13,931 nt of DNA from Thermoanaerobacteraceae bacterium (GCA_030016455.1 JASEJH010000013.1:1117-15047), one strand, 5' to 3'; positions 5,918 to 13,489 are shown, counted from the first letter of the stretch. Notes: generated from the letters alone by a model not told the origin. Numbers and translations: made by a program.

Positions 5918-7483
5918 TTACCCTAAGATTTTTTCAACTTCCTCCATATCCGACTCCATTACGTAAGGGATCCCGGTCACTTCGGCGGCCTCTCTGGTCA
6001 GGGCCACCAGGTCGTTTCTTTCGATCGCGGAAAGCTTGAACTTGCGTGCTCCCGCCATGAGCTGTTTCAGACCGACCGCCAGCCGGTCGTAGTACGTGTA
6101 GATGGCAATCGCCGCCGGAGGGATTCGTTCGAAATCCTTGCCGTATTTCTCTTTGAGTGCCATTGCGCCGATAAAGGTCCGCAGAACCGCTTCGCGGTAC
6201 TCTTTCCCTTTGCCGTATATCTCTTCGAGATTTTTCCCCTGTGTTTTCCCCACCATCGCGGCGGTAAGGGTGGAACGACCCATGCAGACAGCTTTGATGT
6301 ATGGCGCTCCCAAGGCAATGCCTTTAAAGACCTGGTCCTCCAGGACGATGCCGCCGGCGATGGCACAGTCAGGTACAAAGGCTCCTTTTTCTTCCAGTCG
6401 TTTCAGGAATTTATAGAGCAGGCTTTCCAGGTGAATGGTGGGTATGCCCCATTCATTCATCATCCGCCAGGGGCTCATCCCGGTCCCGCCACCAGCGCCG
6501 TCCACGGTCAGCAGATCGATCTTTCCCAGGGAAGCAAATTTCACCGCCCGTGCCAGGTCCGCCGGCCGGTAAGCCCCCGTTTTCAAAGTGACGTATTTCG
6601 CCCCGAGACCCCTTACCCTTTCTACTTCTTTCAGAAAGGCTTCCTCGTCGACCATGCCCAAACGGGAGTGCCGCTCGAATTCGTGAAGGCCGCCCGCCTT
6701 GAACAATTCCTGAACCCCTGGATCTTCCGGGTCGGGCTGGACGATGTATCCTCTTTGTTTCAGCTGCAGGGCCCGCTCCAGGCTGGAAAGTTTAACTTCC
6801 CCGCCAATGCTCTTGGCGCCCTGGCCCCATTTAAGCTCTATTCCCTCGACGCCGAGCTTGTCGATTGCATACTCCGCAACACCCAGGCGCGTGTCTTCCA
6901 CGTTCAACTGTACCACCATCAGCCCGTAACCGTCATACCAATCTTTAAAGGTCTTCACTCTTCTTTCCAACTCGGGTGACCGCACCACTTTGCCATTCTG
7001 AAACTCGGCGTTCGGGTCCATACCGCATACGTTTTCACCACACACCAGGATGGTCCCGCAAATGGCCGCCCCGATGGCACAACCTTCCCAGTTCACCCGG
7101 GCAATGTCGGTCGAACCAAGCGCGCCGGTGAAGAAAGGGTATCTCATCTTCACCTTGTTTTCCGAGCTCCCCACTTCCGTTGAAATATCCACCACGGGGA
7201 AGGTGGCCTTGTCGGGGTCTGCTTCGACTCCCACCGCTCCTACACAGGTCCCCTGAATATTGAAATGTGAAAAATCCACCGGGTAATCCTTTTCCGCTGC
7301 ACTGGTAGAAACGCCGAACGGCTGCGGGTAAATGATTTCTCTGCCCCGCAGCGAAGATCTTCCCACCTCGCAGTACCCCGGACAACCATCAACGCAAGTC
7401 ACGCATAAACCGGACAGAGGAGCGGGCGCGACGCGCGTAGTTGTAACCGTGGCAGCACTTGCATTTGGTTTACTCAAAGACAT
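5918..7483 (-). CDS. Stand-alone FMN-binding glutamate-synthase-like protein
   Basis: The 521-residue protein is related to the central FMN domain of glutamate synthase (PF01645 type) but lacks the glutaminase and GXGXG parts. Barrel motifs include GIELKWGQGAKSIGGE (214-229), matching the AIEIKYGQGAKPGDGG of the true synthase in this window, and VDGAGGGTGMSPW (327-339). The N-terminal 26 residues are low-complexity (Ser/Thr/Ala), followed by Cys27, 30, 34 and 38, a probable 4Fe-4S site. Cys142-x5-Cys148-x4-Cys153 precedes the barrel. The usual post-barrel 3Fe-4S cysteines are absent: the corresponding region (KAVCMGRSTL) has a single Cys. The start has a strong AAGGAGGT 8 bases upstream. The next gene is a ferredoxin. 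Annotation pipelines usually say FMN-binding glutamate synthase family; the actual reaction is not established from sequence. A long leader with terminators lies upstream. Confidence 0.88.
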   Translation of the reverse strand: MSLSKPNASAATVTTTRVAPAPLSGLCVTCVDGCPGYCEVGRSSLRGREIIYPQPFGVSTSAAEKDYPVDFSHFNIQGTCVGAVGVEADPDKATFPVVDISTEVGSSENKVKMRYPFFTGALGSTDIARVNWEGCAIGAAICGTILVCGENVCGMDPNAEFQNGKVVRSPELERRVKTFKDWYDGYGLMVVQLNVEDTRLGVAEYAIDKLGVEGIELKWGQGAKSIGGEVKLSSLERALQLKQRGYIVQPDPEDPGVQELFKAGGLHEFERHSRLGMVDEEAFLKEVERVRGLGAKYVTLKTGAYRPADLARAVKFASLGKIDLLTVDGAGGGTGMSPWRMMNEWGIPTIHLESLLYKFLKRLEEKGAFVPDCAIAGGIVLEDQVFKGIALGAPYIKAVCMGRSTLTAAMVGKTQGKNLEEIYGKGKEYREAVLRTFIGAMALKEKYGKDFERIPPAAIAIYTYYDRLAVGLKQLMAGARKFKLSAIERNDLVALTREAAEVTGIPYVMESDMEEVEKILG

Positions 7484-7736
7484 TTACCGGTACCTCCTTC
7501 ACCAGTTAAATGAGGGTTGAAAATCCGTCTTTTCTTGCTCCTGCTCGTCCATTCCGTTTCCAAGCGCCGGAACCCATTCGCAGCAGCATTCGCTAAGGGA
7601 AGTTTTATTCCTGCGGTTGAAGTTCAAATGAGCCTGAAATACACCTGTCCATACAGAGCTGATTGTTTTTCCAGTGCGGACCTTCGTTTCAGACAATTCC
7701 GGCTTGCCGTATTTTTTCTCCCCTCCCCACTGCAGC

Positions 7737-7780
7737 AAATAAAAGCGCCGTGCCCCTTTCTCCAAGAAAACCGGCACGGC
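7737..7780 (-). terminator. Second tandem intrinsic terminator in leader
   Basis: An 8-bp perfect stem (7747-7754 gccgtgcc with 7773-7780 ggcacggc, 18-base loop) is followed on the minus strand by GC then TTTTATTT. It lies about 250 bases upstream of the glutamate-synthase-like start and just after another terminator at 7795-7850. It may be a back-up terminator or part of an attenuation switch. Confidence 0.65.
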
Positions 7781-7794
7781 ACTTTCTGCCCCGC

Positions 7795-7850
7795 AAAAAG
7801 AAAAAAAGCCCTCTTAAGCTATAGTACCTGCAGCTATAACCTCGAAGGGG
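7795..7850 (-). terminator. First tandem intrinsic terminator in leader
   Basis: On the minus strand a hairpin of about 15 pairs forms from 7834-7850 and 7809-7824. It has a lower CCC-C-TT/AAG-A-GGG helix with an A bulge, an upper helix including TATAG/CTATA with G-T pairs, and a 9-base loop ctgcaggta. It is followed by C, seven Ts (7801-7807), C and five Ts (7795-7799). The long U-tract makes this a strong terminator candidate. Confidence 0.65.
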
Positions 7851-7906
7851 ACGCCGTTGTCCCGGGTTTTCCGTGTTGAGGCACAATCATCCATTATTAG
7901 AAATTG

Positions 7907-7934
7907 ATTATAACAGTTTACGCCTAAAAATCAA
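7907..7934 (-). promoter_or_regulatory. Sigma-A type promoter
   Basis: On the minus strand -35 TTGATT (7929-7934) and a perfect -10 TATAAT (7907-7912) are separated by 16 bases. It is the best promoter in the window and fires toward the FMN glutamate-synthase-like gene, with initiation near 7900. It lies downstream of the glt operon end and upstream of the two tandem terminators. Confidence 0.7.
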
Positions 7935-7999
7935 GCAATTTCAACAAATTAGTTCCAGAAAAGCTTCGCCCAAGCTAACAAACTCGGTCCGCGCCTGAG

Positions 8000-8035
8000 A
8001 AAAAACGGGGGTGATTCTTAGCGGGCGGCAACCCC
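8000..8035 (-). terminator. Possible terminator of glt operon
   Basis: A 5-bp stem (8008-8012 ggggt with 8031-8035 acccc, 18-base loop) is followed on the minus strand by CG and six Ts (8000-8005). It starts 79 bases after the stop of the GltD fusion. The stem is short, so termination may be partial. The sequence between 8036 and 8114 holds only another small inverted repeat (gggta/taccc, 8049-8071) without a T-tract. Confidence 0.4.
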
Positions 8036-8114
8036 ATTTCTTCGGTGCGGGTAGACGGGCCCCGGTTACCCTCTCCCGCTTGACCCCGCCCGCCGAACCT
8101 CAGCCCTGCGGAAT

Positions 8115-10445
8115 TTATTCAAGCGGTTCGTTCTCGACCAGGTTCCAGATGCCACACGGACAGGCCCCCGCGCAGAAGCCGCACCCGATGCACCGGTTGG
8201 GGTCGACCACCATCTCAAAACCGCCGCTCTCGTTTTCTTTTCTGGAAATCGCCGCCTGCGGACAAACAGACACGCAAATACCACAATCCCGGCAGGTGCC
8301 GCACGAAGCACATTCGGCGGCACACCGCTCCAGGTCGCTGAAGCCGCTCACCCGGGGGTCGAAATAGGCCAGCTTAATGCGCGAATAATCTATCTTCGGT
8401 CGGACTGTTTCTTGAGGCTGCCTACCCCTCAGGAGGGCGTCAATGGCCTGGGCCGCTTTTCTGCCGGCGCCGATGGCATCGGTCAAGAACCCTAATTTCA
8501 CCGCGTCACCCACGGCAAAGAGCTGGGGATCCGTGGTCTGGTAGAATTCGTTGACCGTGATAAAACCGCCCCTGGTGGACACGGACTCCGGCAGGAAATC
8601 CAGCTCGGGCTCGTGCCCGGTCGCCATGATCACCGTGTCGGCGGGCAATACTTCACCCGTGGTGAGCTCTACGCCTTTTTCGGTGACCGCCCTGACGGAA
8701 TGGGGCCAGAGAAACTTTGCTCCGGCGGCCTCCGCCGCCTTTTTCTCCTCGCCGAAAGCGGGCGGCCGCCGGTAGTGGATCAGGGTGATGTCTTCCGCCC
8801 CCATCCGGTGCGCCTCCGCCGCCACATCACAGCCGACGTTGCCGGCGCCGATAACCACCACGCGCTTTCCCACCCGGGCCCGGTCCTGCTTGCTCTCCCG
8901 CAGAAAATCCGCGGCGGGGATAATCCTCTCCTTTCCCTCAACCGGCAGGAGGCGGGGCTTCTGAGCTCCTACCGCCACCACTACATAATCGTAGTCCGCC
9001 TTCAACTGTTCCAGGTCGGCGCGGCTCAGGCGCTGCTGCAGGTAAACGCGGGGAATAACCTTCTCGACCCGCTCCAGTTCAGCATTGAGAACTTCCTCCG
9101 GGATTCGGCTCTTCGGAATGACGGCAGAGAGCTTCCCCCCCAGCCGTTCCTGCATATCGTAAATCACTGCTTCGTGCCCCCGCTGCCGGAGCTGCCAGGC
9201 CGCCGAAATTCCCGCCGGGCCTCCGCCAACAATCGCCACCCGCCTGCCGCTGAGCGGTGGAAGCTCCGGAAGCCTCGCTTTAAGGCTTGCCTTCCCCAGC
9301 CGCTTTATGTCCGGCGGCACCAGCTTCGCCAGTTGACGGGTGCAGCCCTGCATGCAAAGATTTGGGCACAGGTAGCCGCAAACCGTGGCCGGAAAGGGCG
9401 TATAGGCCAAGACCAGGTCTACCGCCTCATCCACCCTTCCTTCGCGAATCAGGCGCCAGCGCTCCTGAACCGGGATTCCGGTGGGGCAACTGGCCTCACA
9501 GGGAGCCAGGTACCTGCGGTTTTCCCAGACCGGGACGAAGCGGCGCAAGTCTCCGGTGGTAATAACCGGGATCGGGCTCAGGTCGAGGTAGGTCAAATCG
9601 CCGAGCAAACCGCCGCGTCCCAGTTCCCTGACCCATACCTCCTGGTTGAAGTCACGCATGGAACGCTTCGCTTGCGTCCGTTTTTCCTGCGGGCTTCTCG
9701 CCACGAGCAACTGCCACCGGGTCCGGTCGGCGAGTGTACCGAAAAGCTCTGTGCGGCCGATGGCGGCAAGGAAAACCTGAAGGTTTTCCGTAAGCCAGTC
9801 CCAGTCTGCGTCGGTTAGCGGCTCTAATTTAACGTCGGCGTGGCTGTAACCTTTATGCGGGCCGCGGAAAAAGATTTTACCGCCCACCATCCCGACGCAG
9901 GGGCGGTAGCCCAGGACGTTTTCCGGGTTCTGCGGCTGATAACCGCAGATGACGGCGACACCGCCCGCCATGAACTCGGCGAAATAATCGCCGGCGCCGC
10001 CAAGGACCCAGAGTTCCGGGGGAGCGAAACGGGGATTGTGCTTGGTCATGGTCATACCCCGGGCACCGATACTTCCCGCAATGTAAATTTTCCCCTGCGC
10101 CATCGCGTTGGCCGTGCCGTTAGTGGCGTGGCCATGAACTATTATTTCTGCACCTGCGTTGAGCCATCCCGTATCGTCCGAGGCGGGCCCCATAATTTCA
10201 ATGCGGGTATTGGGAAAGCCCATTGAGCCCACCCGCTGGCCGGGAGAGCCGATGATGCGGACGTAGACCTTTTCTTCGCCGGCGCGCCACAACCGCCCGC
10301 CGATCCCGTGCTGGCCGAAGGCTTCGACTTCGATGTACCGGTAACCATCTGCTACCGCTTTCTGAATCCGCTCCTCGAGGATGCGCGATTCTATACGGTG
10401 GCCGTTTTCCATACCCGAAATCCGGTAAAACTCTTCTTTCTTCAT
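8115..10445 (-). CDS. gltD: GXGXG domain fused to GltD-like FAD/NADPH reductase with ferredoxin tail
   Basis: This 776-residue fusion completes the split glutamate synthase. Residues 1-220 are the GXGXG beta-helix normally at the GltB C-terminus (GSPGQRVGSMGF, HGHATNGTANAM, GGAGDYFAEFMAGG). From about 305 comes a GltD/dihydropyrimidine-dehydrogenase-like reductase that would pass electrons from NADPH through FAD and iron-sulfur centres. Its N-terminal cluster cysteines are 316, 320, 356, 360, 364 and 368, fewer than the eight of classical GltD. The FAD motif is AIVGGGPAGISAAWQL (404-419), the pyridine-nucleotide motif VVVIGAGNVGCDVAAEA (529-545) with Arg559-Arg560, and the second FAD motif is TDPQLFAVGDA (638-648). 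Residues 708-764 form a cysteine-rich ferredoxin region (12 Cys). The ATG at 10445 has GGGGAG upstream; a TTG at 10472 is less likely. It follows the FMN subunit after 109 bases with no clear hairpin or promoter, so it is probably co-transcribed. Confidence 0.9.
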   Translation of the reverse strand: MKKEEFYRISGMENGHRIESRILEERIQKAVADGYRYIEVEAFGQHGIGGRLWRAGEEKVYVRIIGSPGQRVGSMGFPNTRIEIMGPASDDTGWLNAGAEIIVHGHATNGTANAMAQGKIYIAGSIGARGMTMTKHNPRFAPPELWVLGGAGDYFAEFMAGGVAVICGYQPQNPENVLGYRPCVGMVGGKIFFRGPHKGYSHADVKLEPLTDADWDWLTENLQVFLAAIGRTELFGTLADRTRWQLLVARSPQEKRTQAKRSMRDFNQEVWVRELGRGGLLGDLTYLDLSPIPVITTGDLRRFVPVWENRRYLAPCEASCPTGIPVQERWRLIREGRVDEAVDLVLAYTPFPATVCGYLCPNLCMQGCTRQLAKLVPPDIKRLGKASLKARLPELPPLSGRRVAIVGGGPAGISAAWQLRQRGHEAVIYDMQERLGGKLSAVIPKSRIPEEVLNAELERVEKVIPRVYLQQRLSRADLEQLKADYDYVVVAVGAQKPRLLPVEGKERIIPAADFLRESKQDRARVGKRVVVIGAGNVGCDVAAEAHRMGAEDITLIHYRRPPAFGEEKKAAEAAGAKFLWPHSVRAVTEKGVELTTGEVLPADTVIMATGHEPELDFLPESVSTRGGFITVNEFYQTTDPQLFAVGDAVKLGFLTDAIGAGRKAAQAIDALLRGRQPQETVRPKIDYSRIKLAYFDPRVSGFSDLERCAAECASCGTCRDCGICVSVCPQAAISRKENESGGFEMVVDPNRCIGCGFCAGACPCGIWNLVENEPLE

Positions 10446-10554
10446 CCGCGTCTCCCCGTTACGCCGTATCAATTCTTATCAGCACCGGTAAGCAGACAAA
10501 ACCCAGCATAAACCTGGCTGCTAAATTCCGGCTCCTGGCTTCAGAATTCCAACC

Positions 10555-12204
10555 CTAAATCACGTACTTAATCTGCAGCCGCTCGGCTGCGTAATAGTCG
10601 TCAATCCCCAGCGCGTCGGACATCCCGATGGGCAGAGACGTGGAGCGTCCGAGCGGCGCCACGATCTTTCTGAGTTCCGTATCGAAGCTGAGAAAAACGT
10701 CCACCACCCGTTCGGCCACCTTTTCCGGGTCCAGGCGCCGGTAAAGGCGCGGATCCTGAGAAGTGATGCCCTTGGGGCAAAGGCCGATGTTGCAGATGTT
10801 GCAGCGGTCCGACTCCGACCCAATGCAGCCGGCGGCCGCCTGCATGATGTACTTCCCGATTTGAACGCCGCTTGCACCTAACATGATGAGCGCCGCCGCG
10901 TTGGCGGCCAGATTTCCGTGCTTGCCGACACCCCCGGCCGCAAAAAGGGGGATCTCGTTCTGCTTCCCCACCTTTACCAGGTTCAGATAGCAGTCGCGAA
11001 TGTTGCTCGCAATCGGATGCCCCATATGATTCAGAGAAACATTGTAGGCCGCCCCCGTGCCGCCGTCCTCGCCGTCAATGGCCAGGCCCGCCGCATAGGG
11101 GTTCCGCGTCAGGTTGTTGAGCACCGCCAGCGCCGTCGAGGTCCCCGAGATCTTCGGGTAAACGGGCACCCTGAACCCCCAGGCCATGTACATCGATTGG
11201 ATCATCTTGGCCACCGCTTCCTCGATCGAATATTTCGTCTGGTGGGTCGGCGGGCTGGGCAGGCTTACCCCCGGAGGAACGCCGCGGATGGCGGCGATCA
11301 GCTTGTTGACCTTGTACCACATCAGCAGGCCGCCGTCACCCGGCTTGGCTCCCTGACCGTACTTGATTTCGATCGCGCAGGGGTCTTCTTTCATCTCCGG
11401 TATGGCGTGAATGATTTCGTCCCAGCCGAAGTAACCGCTGGCGATCTGTAAAATAACATACTTCAAAAACCGGGAGCGCAAAAGCCGCGGCGGGCAACCC
11501 CCCTCACCGGTACAGATACGCACCGGCATCCCCAGTTCCTCGTTCAGGTAGGCGACCCCCATCTGTAGACCTTCCCACATGGTGGGGGAAAGGGCACCGA
11601 AGGACATCGCCCCGATAATCAGCGGGTAGATTTCCCGTACCGGAGGAAACCAGCCCTGTTCCCGGTACAGCCTCAAGCTTTCCTCGGGGGGAAGCACCCT
11701 CCCCAAAAGCGTCCGCAGCTCGAATTCGTGCCGCCCTGCATCCAGCGCGGGGTCGGTAAGCATGGAAATGCGGATGAATTTGATCCGGTCCAGAATACCG
11801 GGAGCCGGATCGTTCCGCCGCCCGCCGCGCCGGCGCGGCTGGCCTCCCCTGTTGATATGAAACCTCAGCTTGTCAATCTCGTCGCTCCGGTAGGGTATAA
11901 TGCTTCCATTGGGGCAGACCAGGTTGCACATCGCGCACCCGACGCAGGCATACGCCGGGTCGGTTCTCTGGCGGATGCCGTAGTACACCTGGTAAACGTT
12001 GGAGGATGAAGTGTTTCCCCCGGTTTCGCCGAGAAGCGGCGCGTGCAGCAGCCTTTTCCGGTGTACGCCCAGTTCAATGGCGTGAACGGGGCAGACGGCC
12101 GTGCAACGGCCGCAGAAACTGCAGTTTTCCCGGTCCCAGTGGACCTGCCAGGGCAGGTCCTTCACGCTTAATGTAGAAGGGGTAATGGTTCCATCTGCGA
12201 ACAT
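10555..12204 (-). CDS. gltB: Glutamate synthase FMN/ferredoxin central subunit (split GltB)
   Basis: The 549-residue synthase core converts 2-oxoglutarate plus glutamine-derived ammonia to glutamate using FMN. An N-terminal ferredoxin domain has Cys28/31/34/38 and Cys87/90/93/97, followed by a basic linker (RGGQPRRRGGRR, 119-130). The FMN barrel has SFGALSPTMWEG (201-212), AIEIKYGQGAKPGDGG (277-292), SPPTHQTKYSIEEA (317-330), DGEDGGTGAAY (377-387) and AAGGVGKHGNLA (422-433). The cluster motif after the barrel is Cys468-x2-Cys471-x4-Cys476-Pro, with Cys460 nearby; classical GOGAT uses C-x5-C-x4-C for a 3Fe-4S centre. This two-ferredoxin plus FMN layout matches archaeal-type glutamate synthase. 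The start has GGGAGG 8 bases upstream and lies within the end of the glutaminase gene, overlapping by 37 bases, which suggests coupled translation. Partners are the flanking glutaminase and GXGXG-GltD genes. Confidence 0.95.
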   Translation of the reverse strand: MFADGTITPSTLSVKDLPWQVHWDRENCSFCGRCTAVCPVHAIELGVHRKRLLHAPLLGETGGNTSSSNVYQVYYGIRQRTDPAYACVGCAMCNLVCPNGSIIPYRSDEIDKLRFHINRGGQPRRRGGRRNDPAPGILDRIKFIRISMLTDPALDAGRHEFELRTLLGRVLPPEESLRLYREQGWFPPVREIYPLIIGAMSFGALSPTMWEGLQMGVAYLNEELGMPVRICTGEGGCPPRLLRSRFLKYVILQIASGYFGWDEIIHAIPEMKEDPCAIEIKYGQGAKPGDGGLLMWYKVNKLIAAIRGVPPGVSLPSPPTHQTKYSIEEAVAKMIQSMYMAWGFRVPVYPKISGTSTALAVLNNLTRNPYAAGLAIDGEDGGTGAAYNVSLNHMGHPIASNIRDCYLNLVKVGKQNEIPLFAAGGVGKHGNLAANAAALIMLGASGVQIGKYIMQAAAGCIGSESDRCNICNIGLCPKGITSQDPRLYRRLDPEKVAERVVDVFLSFDTELRKIVAPLGRSTSLPIGMSDALGIDDYYAAERLQIKYVI

Positions 12205-13298
12205 CTCTTTACCTCCCGGCGGTCAGGCCCTACGATCGCGGTGTCCAGATGCATCGGCTGAAAATCCTTGCTCTTATCACGGTCGGGAACCGCCGCGTCC
12301 AGACCACACATTTCCGACGCGAAAACGTAAAAACCGGGTTTGCCGCCCACCACACCCGGACGGAGTTTTTTCCGGTCGTGAACCATGAAAACGGTCTTAT
12401 CGGGAAGACACCCGATCACGCAATTCGGCCCGTCAATGATCAGCCGTCGGCACGACTGCTTGAGTTGTTTTAAAAAGGGGCCGCTGGGATGACGCATTAA
12501 CTCTTGATCCTGCAACGGCGTGATCAGGTGTTTGTACATCTCAATTCCCAGTCCCAAACGGTAAAGCATAAAATGCAGGATGTGCGTGAAAACCTCCGAA
12601 TCCGAGTTGTAGCCGGTGTATCCCGGAAACCCCCGCGACATGAGAAATTCCCTAATGGGCACGAAGGCCGTATTTTCCCCGTTGGTCATCGTGGCCACGC
12701 CCTGAATAAAAAAGGGGTGGCACGCGTAAAGGTTGATGGCGTAGTTGGTGTTCTGGCGGCCCTGGGCCATGATAACCCGGGCCTGGAGTTCCTCGCGGTC
12801 AAGCTGCAGGTATTCCGCAACACTCATGGGATCACCGATCTCCTTGATCATAATCACGTCGGGCCAGAAACTGTATACGATCATGTCCTCCTTTTCCTCG
12901 CCCATCTGACGCAACCGGAGGCGGATCATCATCAAGCGGTACTGGATCTCGGCCGGGCCTAAACCCTCCCAGCTTTCCGGATAATCATAGGCCCTGATCA
13001 GGTAAACGTCCCGCTTCGGCGTCCCCGGCGGAGGGTTTTTACGCACCCGGATGGAAAGCTTGTACTTCGTGGTGAAACCGATACCGATCATGAACTCATC
13101 CAGGCGCTTTAACCCCTCGTTGGTAAAAATACCCGAGAGGATGGGCGCGCCCTCAAGTCCCTCAAAGGGTCCCCCCAGGTCCGTCAGGAACAGCCCCACC
13201 CCGGAACCGTCGTGCCCCTCCCGCATGATGTCCAGCGCCCGAATGGCCACCATGGGAGACTGGGGCTGCTCACTGGTCAGGCAAAACAGACGACACAC
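12168..13298 (-). CDS. Glutamate synthase glutaminase (GATase II) subunit
   Basis: The 376-residue class II glutamine amidotransferase releases ammonia from glutamine for the FMN synthase subunit. The start is placed at GTG 13298, which gives Met-Cys-Arg-Leu-Phe; removal of Met exposes Cys2, the N-terminal nucleophile required by this family. An excellent GAGGAGGAGAGG lies 8 bases upstream. The longer ATG-type frame to 13346 would bury the Cys and is rejected. Other family motifs are EGHDGSGVGLF (27-37), MTNGEN (204-209), YNSDSEVF (230-237) and FASEMCGLD (326-334). It is a separate gene here, whereas most bacteria carry this domain at the N-terminus of a GltB of about 1500 residues. It begins the glt operon and overlaps the next gene by 37 bases. 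Confidence 0.93.
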   Translation of the reverse strand: MCRLFCLTSEQPQSPMVAIRALDIMREGHDGSGVGLFLTDLGGPFEGLEGAPILSGIFTNEGLKRLDEFMIGIGFTTKYKLSIRVRKNPPPGTPKRDVYLIRAYDYPESWEGLGPAEIQYRLMMIRLRLRQMGEEKEDMIVYSFWPDVIMIKEIGDPMSVAEYLQLDREELQARVIMAQGRQNTNYAINLYACHPFFIQGVATMTNGENTAFVPIREFLMSRGFPGYTGYNSDSEVFTHILHFMLYRLGLGIEMYKHLITPLQDQELMRHPSGPFLKQLKQSCRRLIIDGPNCVIGCLPDKTVFMVHDRKKLRPGVVGGKPGFYVFASEMCGLDAAVPDRDKSKDFQPMHLDTAIVGPDRREVKRCSQMEPLPLLH

Positions 13299-13306
13299 CT
13301 TGTCTT

Positions 13307-13318
13307 CCTCTCCTCCTC
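13307..13318 (-). promoter_or_regulatory. Ribosome binding site fixing GTG start of glutaminase gene
   Basis: On the minus strand this reads GAGGAGGAGAGG, 8 bases before the GTG at 13298. It supports the non-ATG start that places the catalytic cysteine at position 2. Confidence 0.8.
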
Positions 13319-13473
13319 GCTGGAGTCTTAATTGGCAGTTCACCACAACGCCTCGATTAACACTTCAGGCAACGCCTGGTCCCTCATCTCGCGGTTTCCT
13401 AACCCGGCAACACTTCCCGACCGTTTAAACTCGAGGTCCCCTTTTAGTTAGCCCGCCCGGCAACCAAAAGATT

Positions 13474-13489
13474 AGTTAATATTTTAACA
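13474..13489 (-). promoter_or_regulatory. GlnR/TnrA-like palindrome before glt operon
   Basis: On the minus strand TGTTAAAATATTAACT carries a GTTAA/TTAAC inverted repeat. It resembles the nitrogen-control box TGTNA-N7-TNACA, but with six spacer bases and a weaker right half. It overlaps the candidate -10 element, a position suited to repression. The match is suggestive only; an AT-rich promoter could give it by chance. Confidence 0.3.

Larger units (their letters stand above)
7484..7900 (-). promoter_or_regulatory. Long leader or small RNA region
   Basis: From a predicted start near 7900 the transcript would run about 417 bases to the glutamate-synthase-like ATG at 7483, passing two terminators. 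If termination is efficient the product is a small RNA of about 100 bases ending at 7795. A small hairpin GGGAC/GTCCC (7850-7864 region) precedes the first terminator. I compared by eye with T-box, SAM, c-di-GMP, glutamine and Moco motifs and saw no match. The last 250 bases before the gene show no clear second promoter and only a weak 92-codon GTG frame (7499-7777) without family features. Confidence 0.4.

Noticed and set aside
7617..7627. Palindrome ttgaagttcaa as an operator
   Set aside because: Only 11 bases, single copy, and not next to a recognisable promoter.
7499..7777. 92-codon minus-strand frame starting at GTG in the leader gap
   Set aside because: Its start lies inside a terminator hairpin, it has no ribosome binding site or recognisable domain, and it runs into the leader of the next gene.
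7517..7879. 120-codon plus-strand frame in the same gap
   Set aside because: Low-complexity sequence crossing two terminator hairpins; no start signals or family resemblance.
7484..7900. T-box or glutamine riboswitch upstream of the GltB-like gene
   Set aside because: The T-box sequence AGGGTGGNACCGCG and the glnA-motif core are both absent.
13340..13387. 15-codon leader peptide (MRDQALPEVLIEALW) before the glutaminase gene
   Set aside because: No ribosome binding site and no terminator after it; chance is the simpler explanation.
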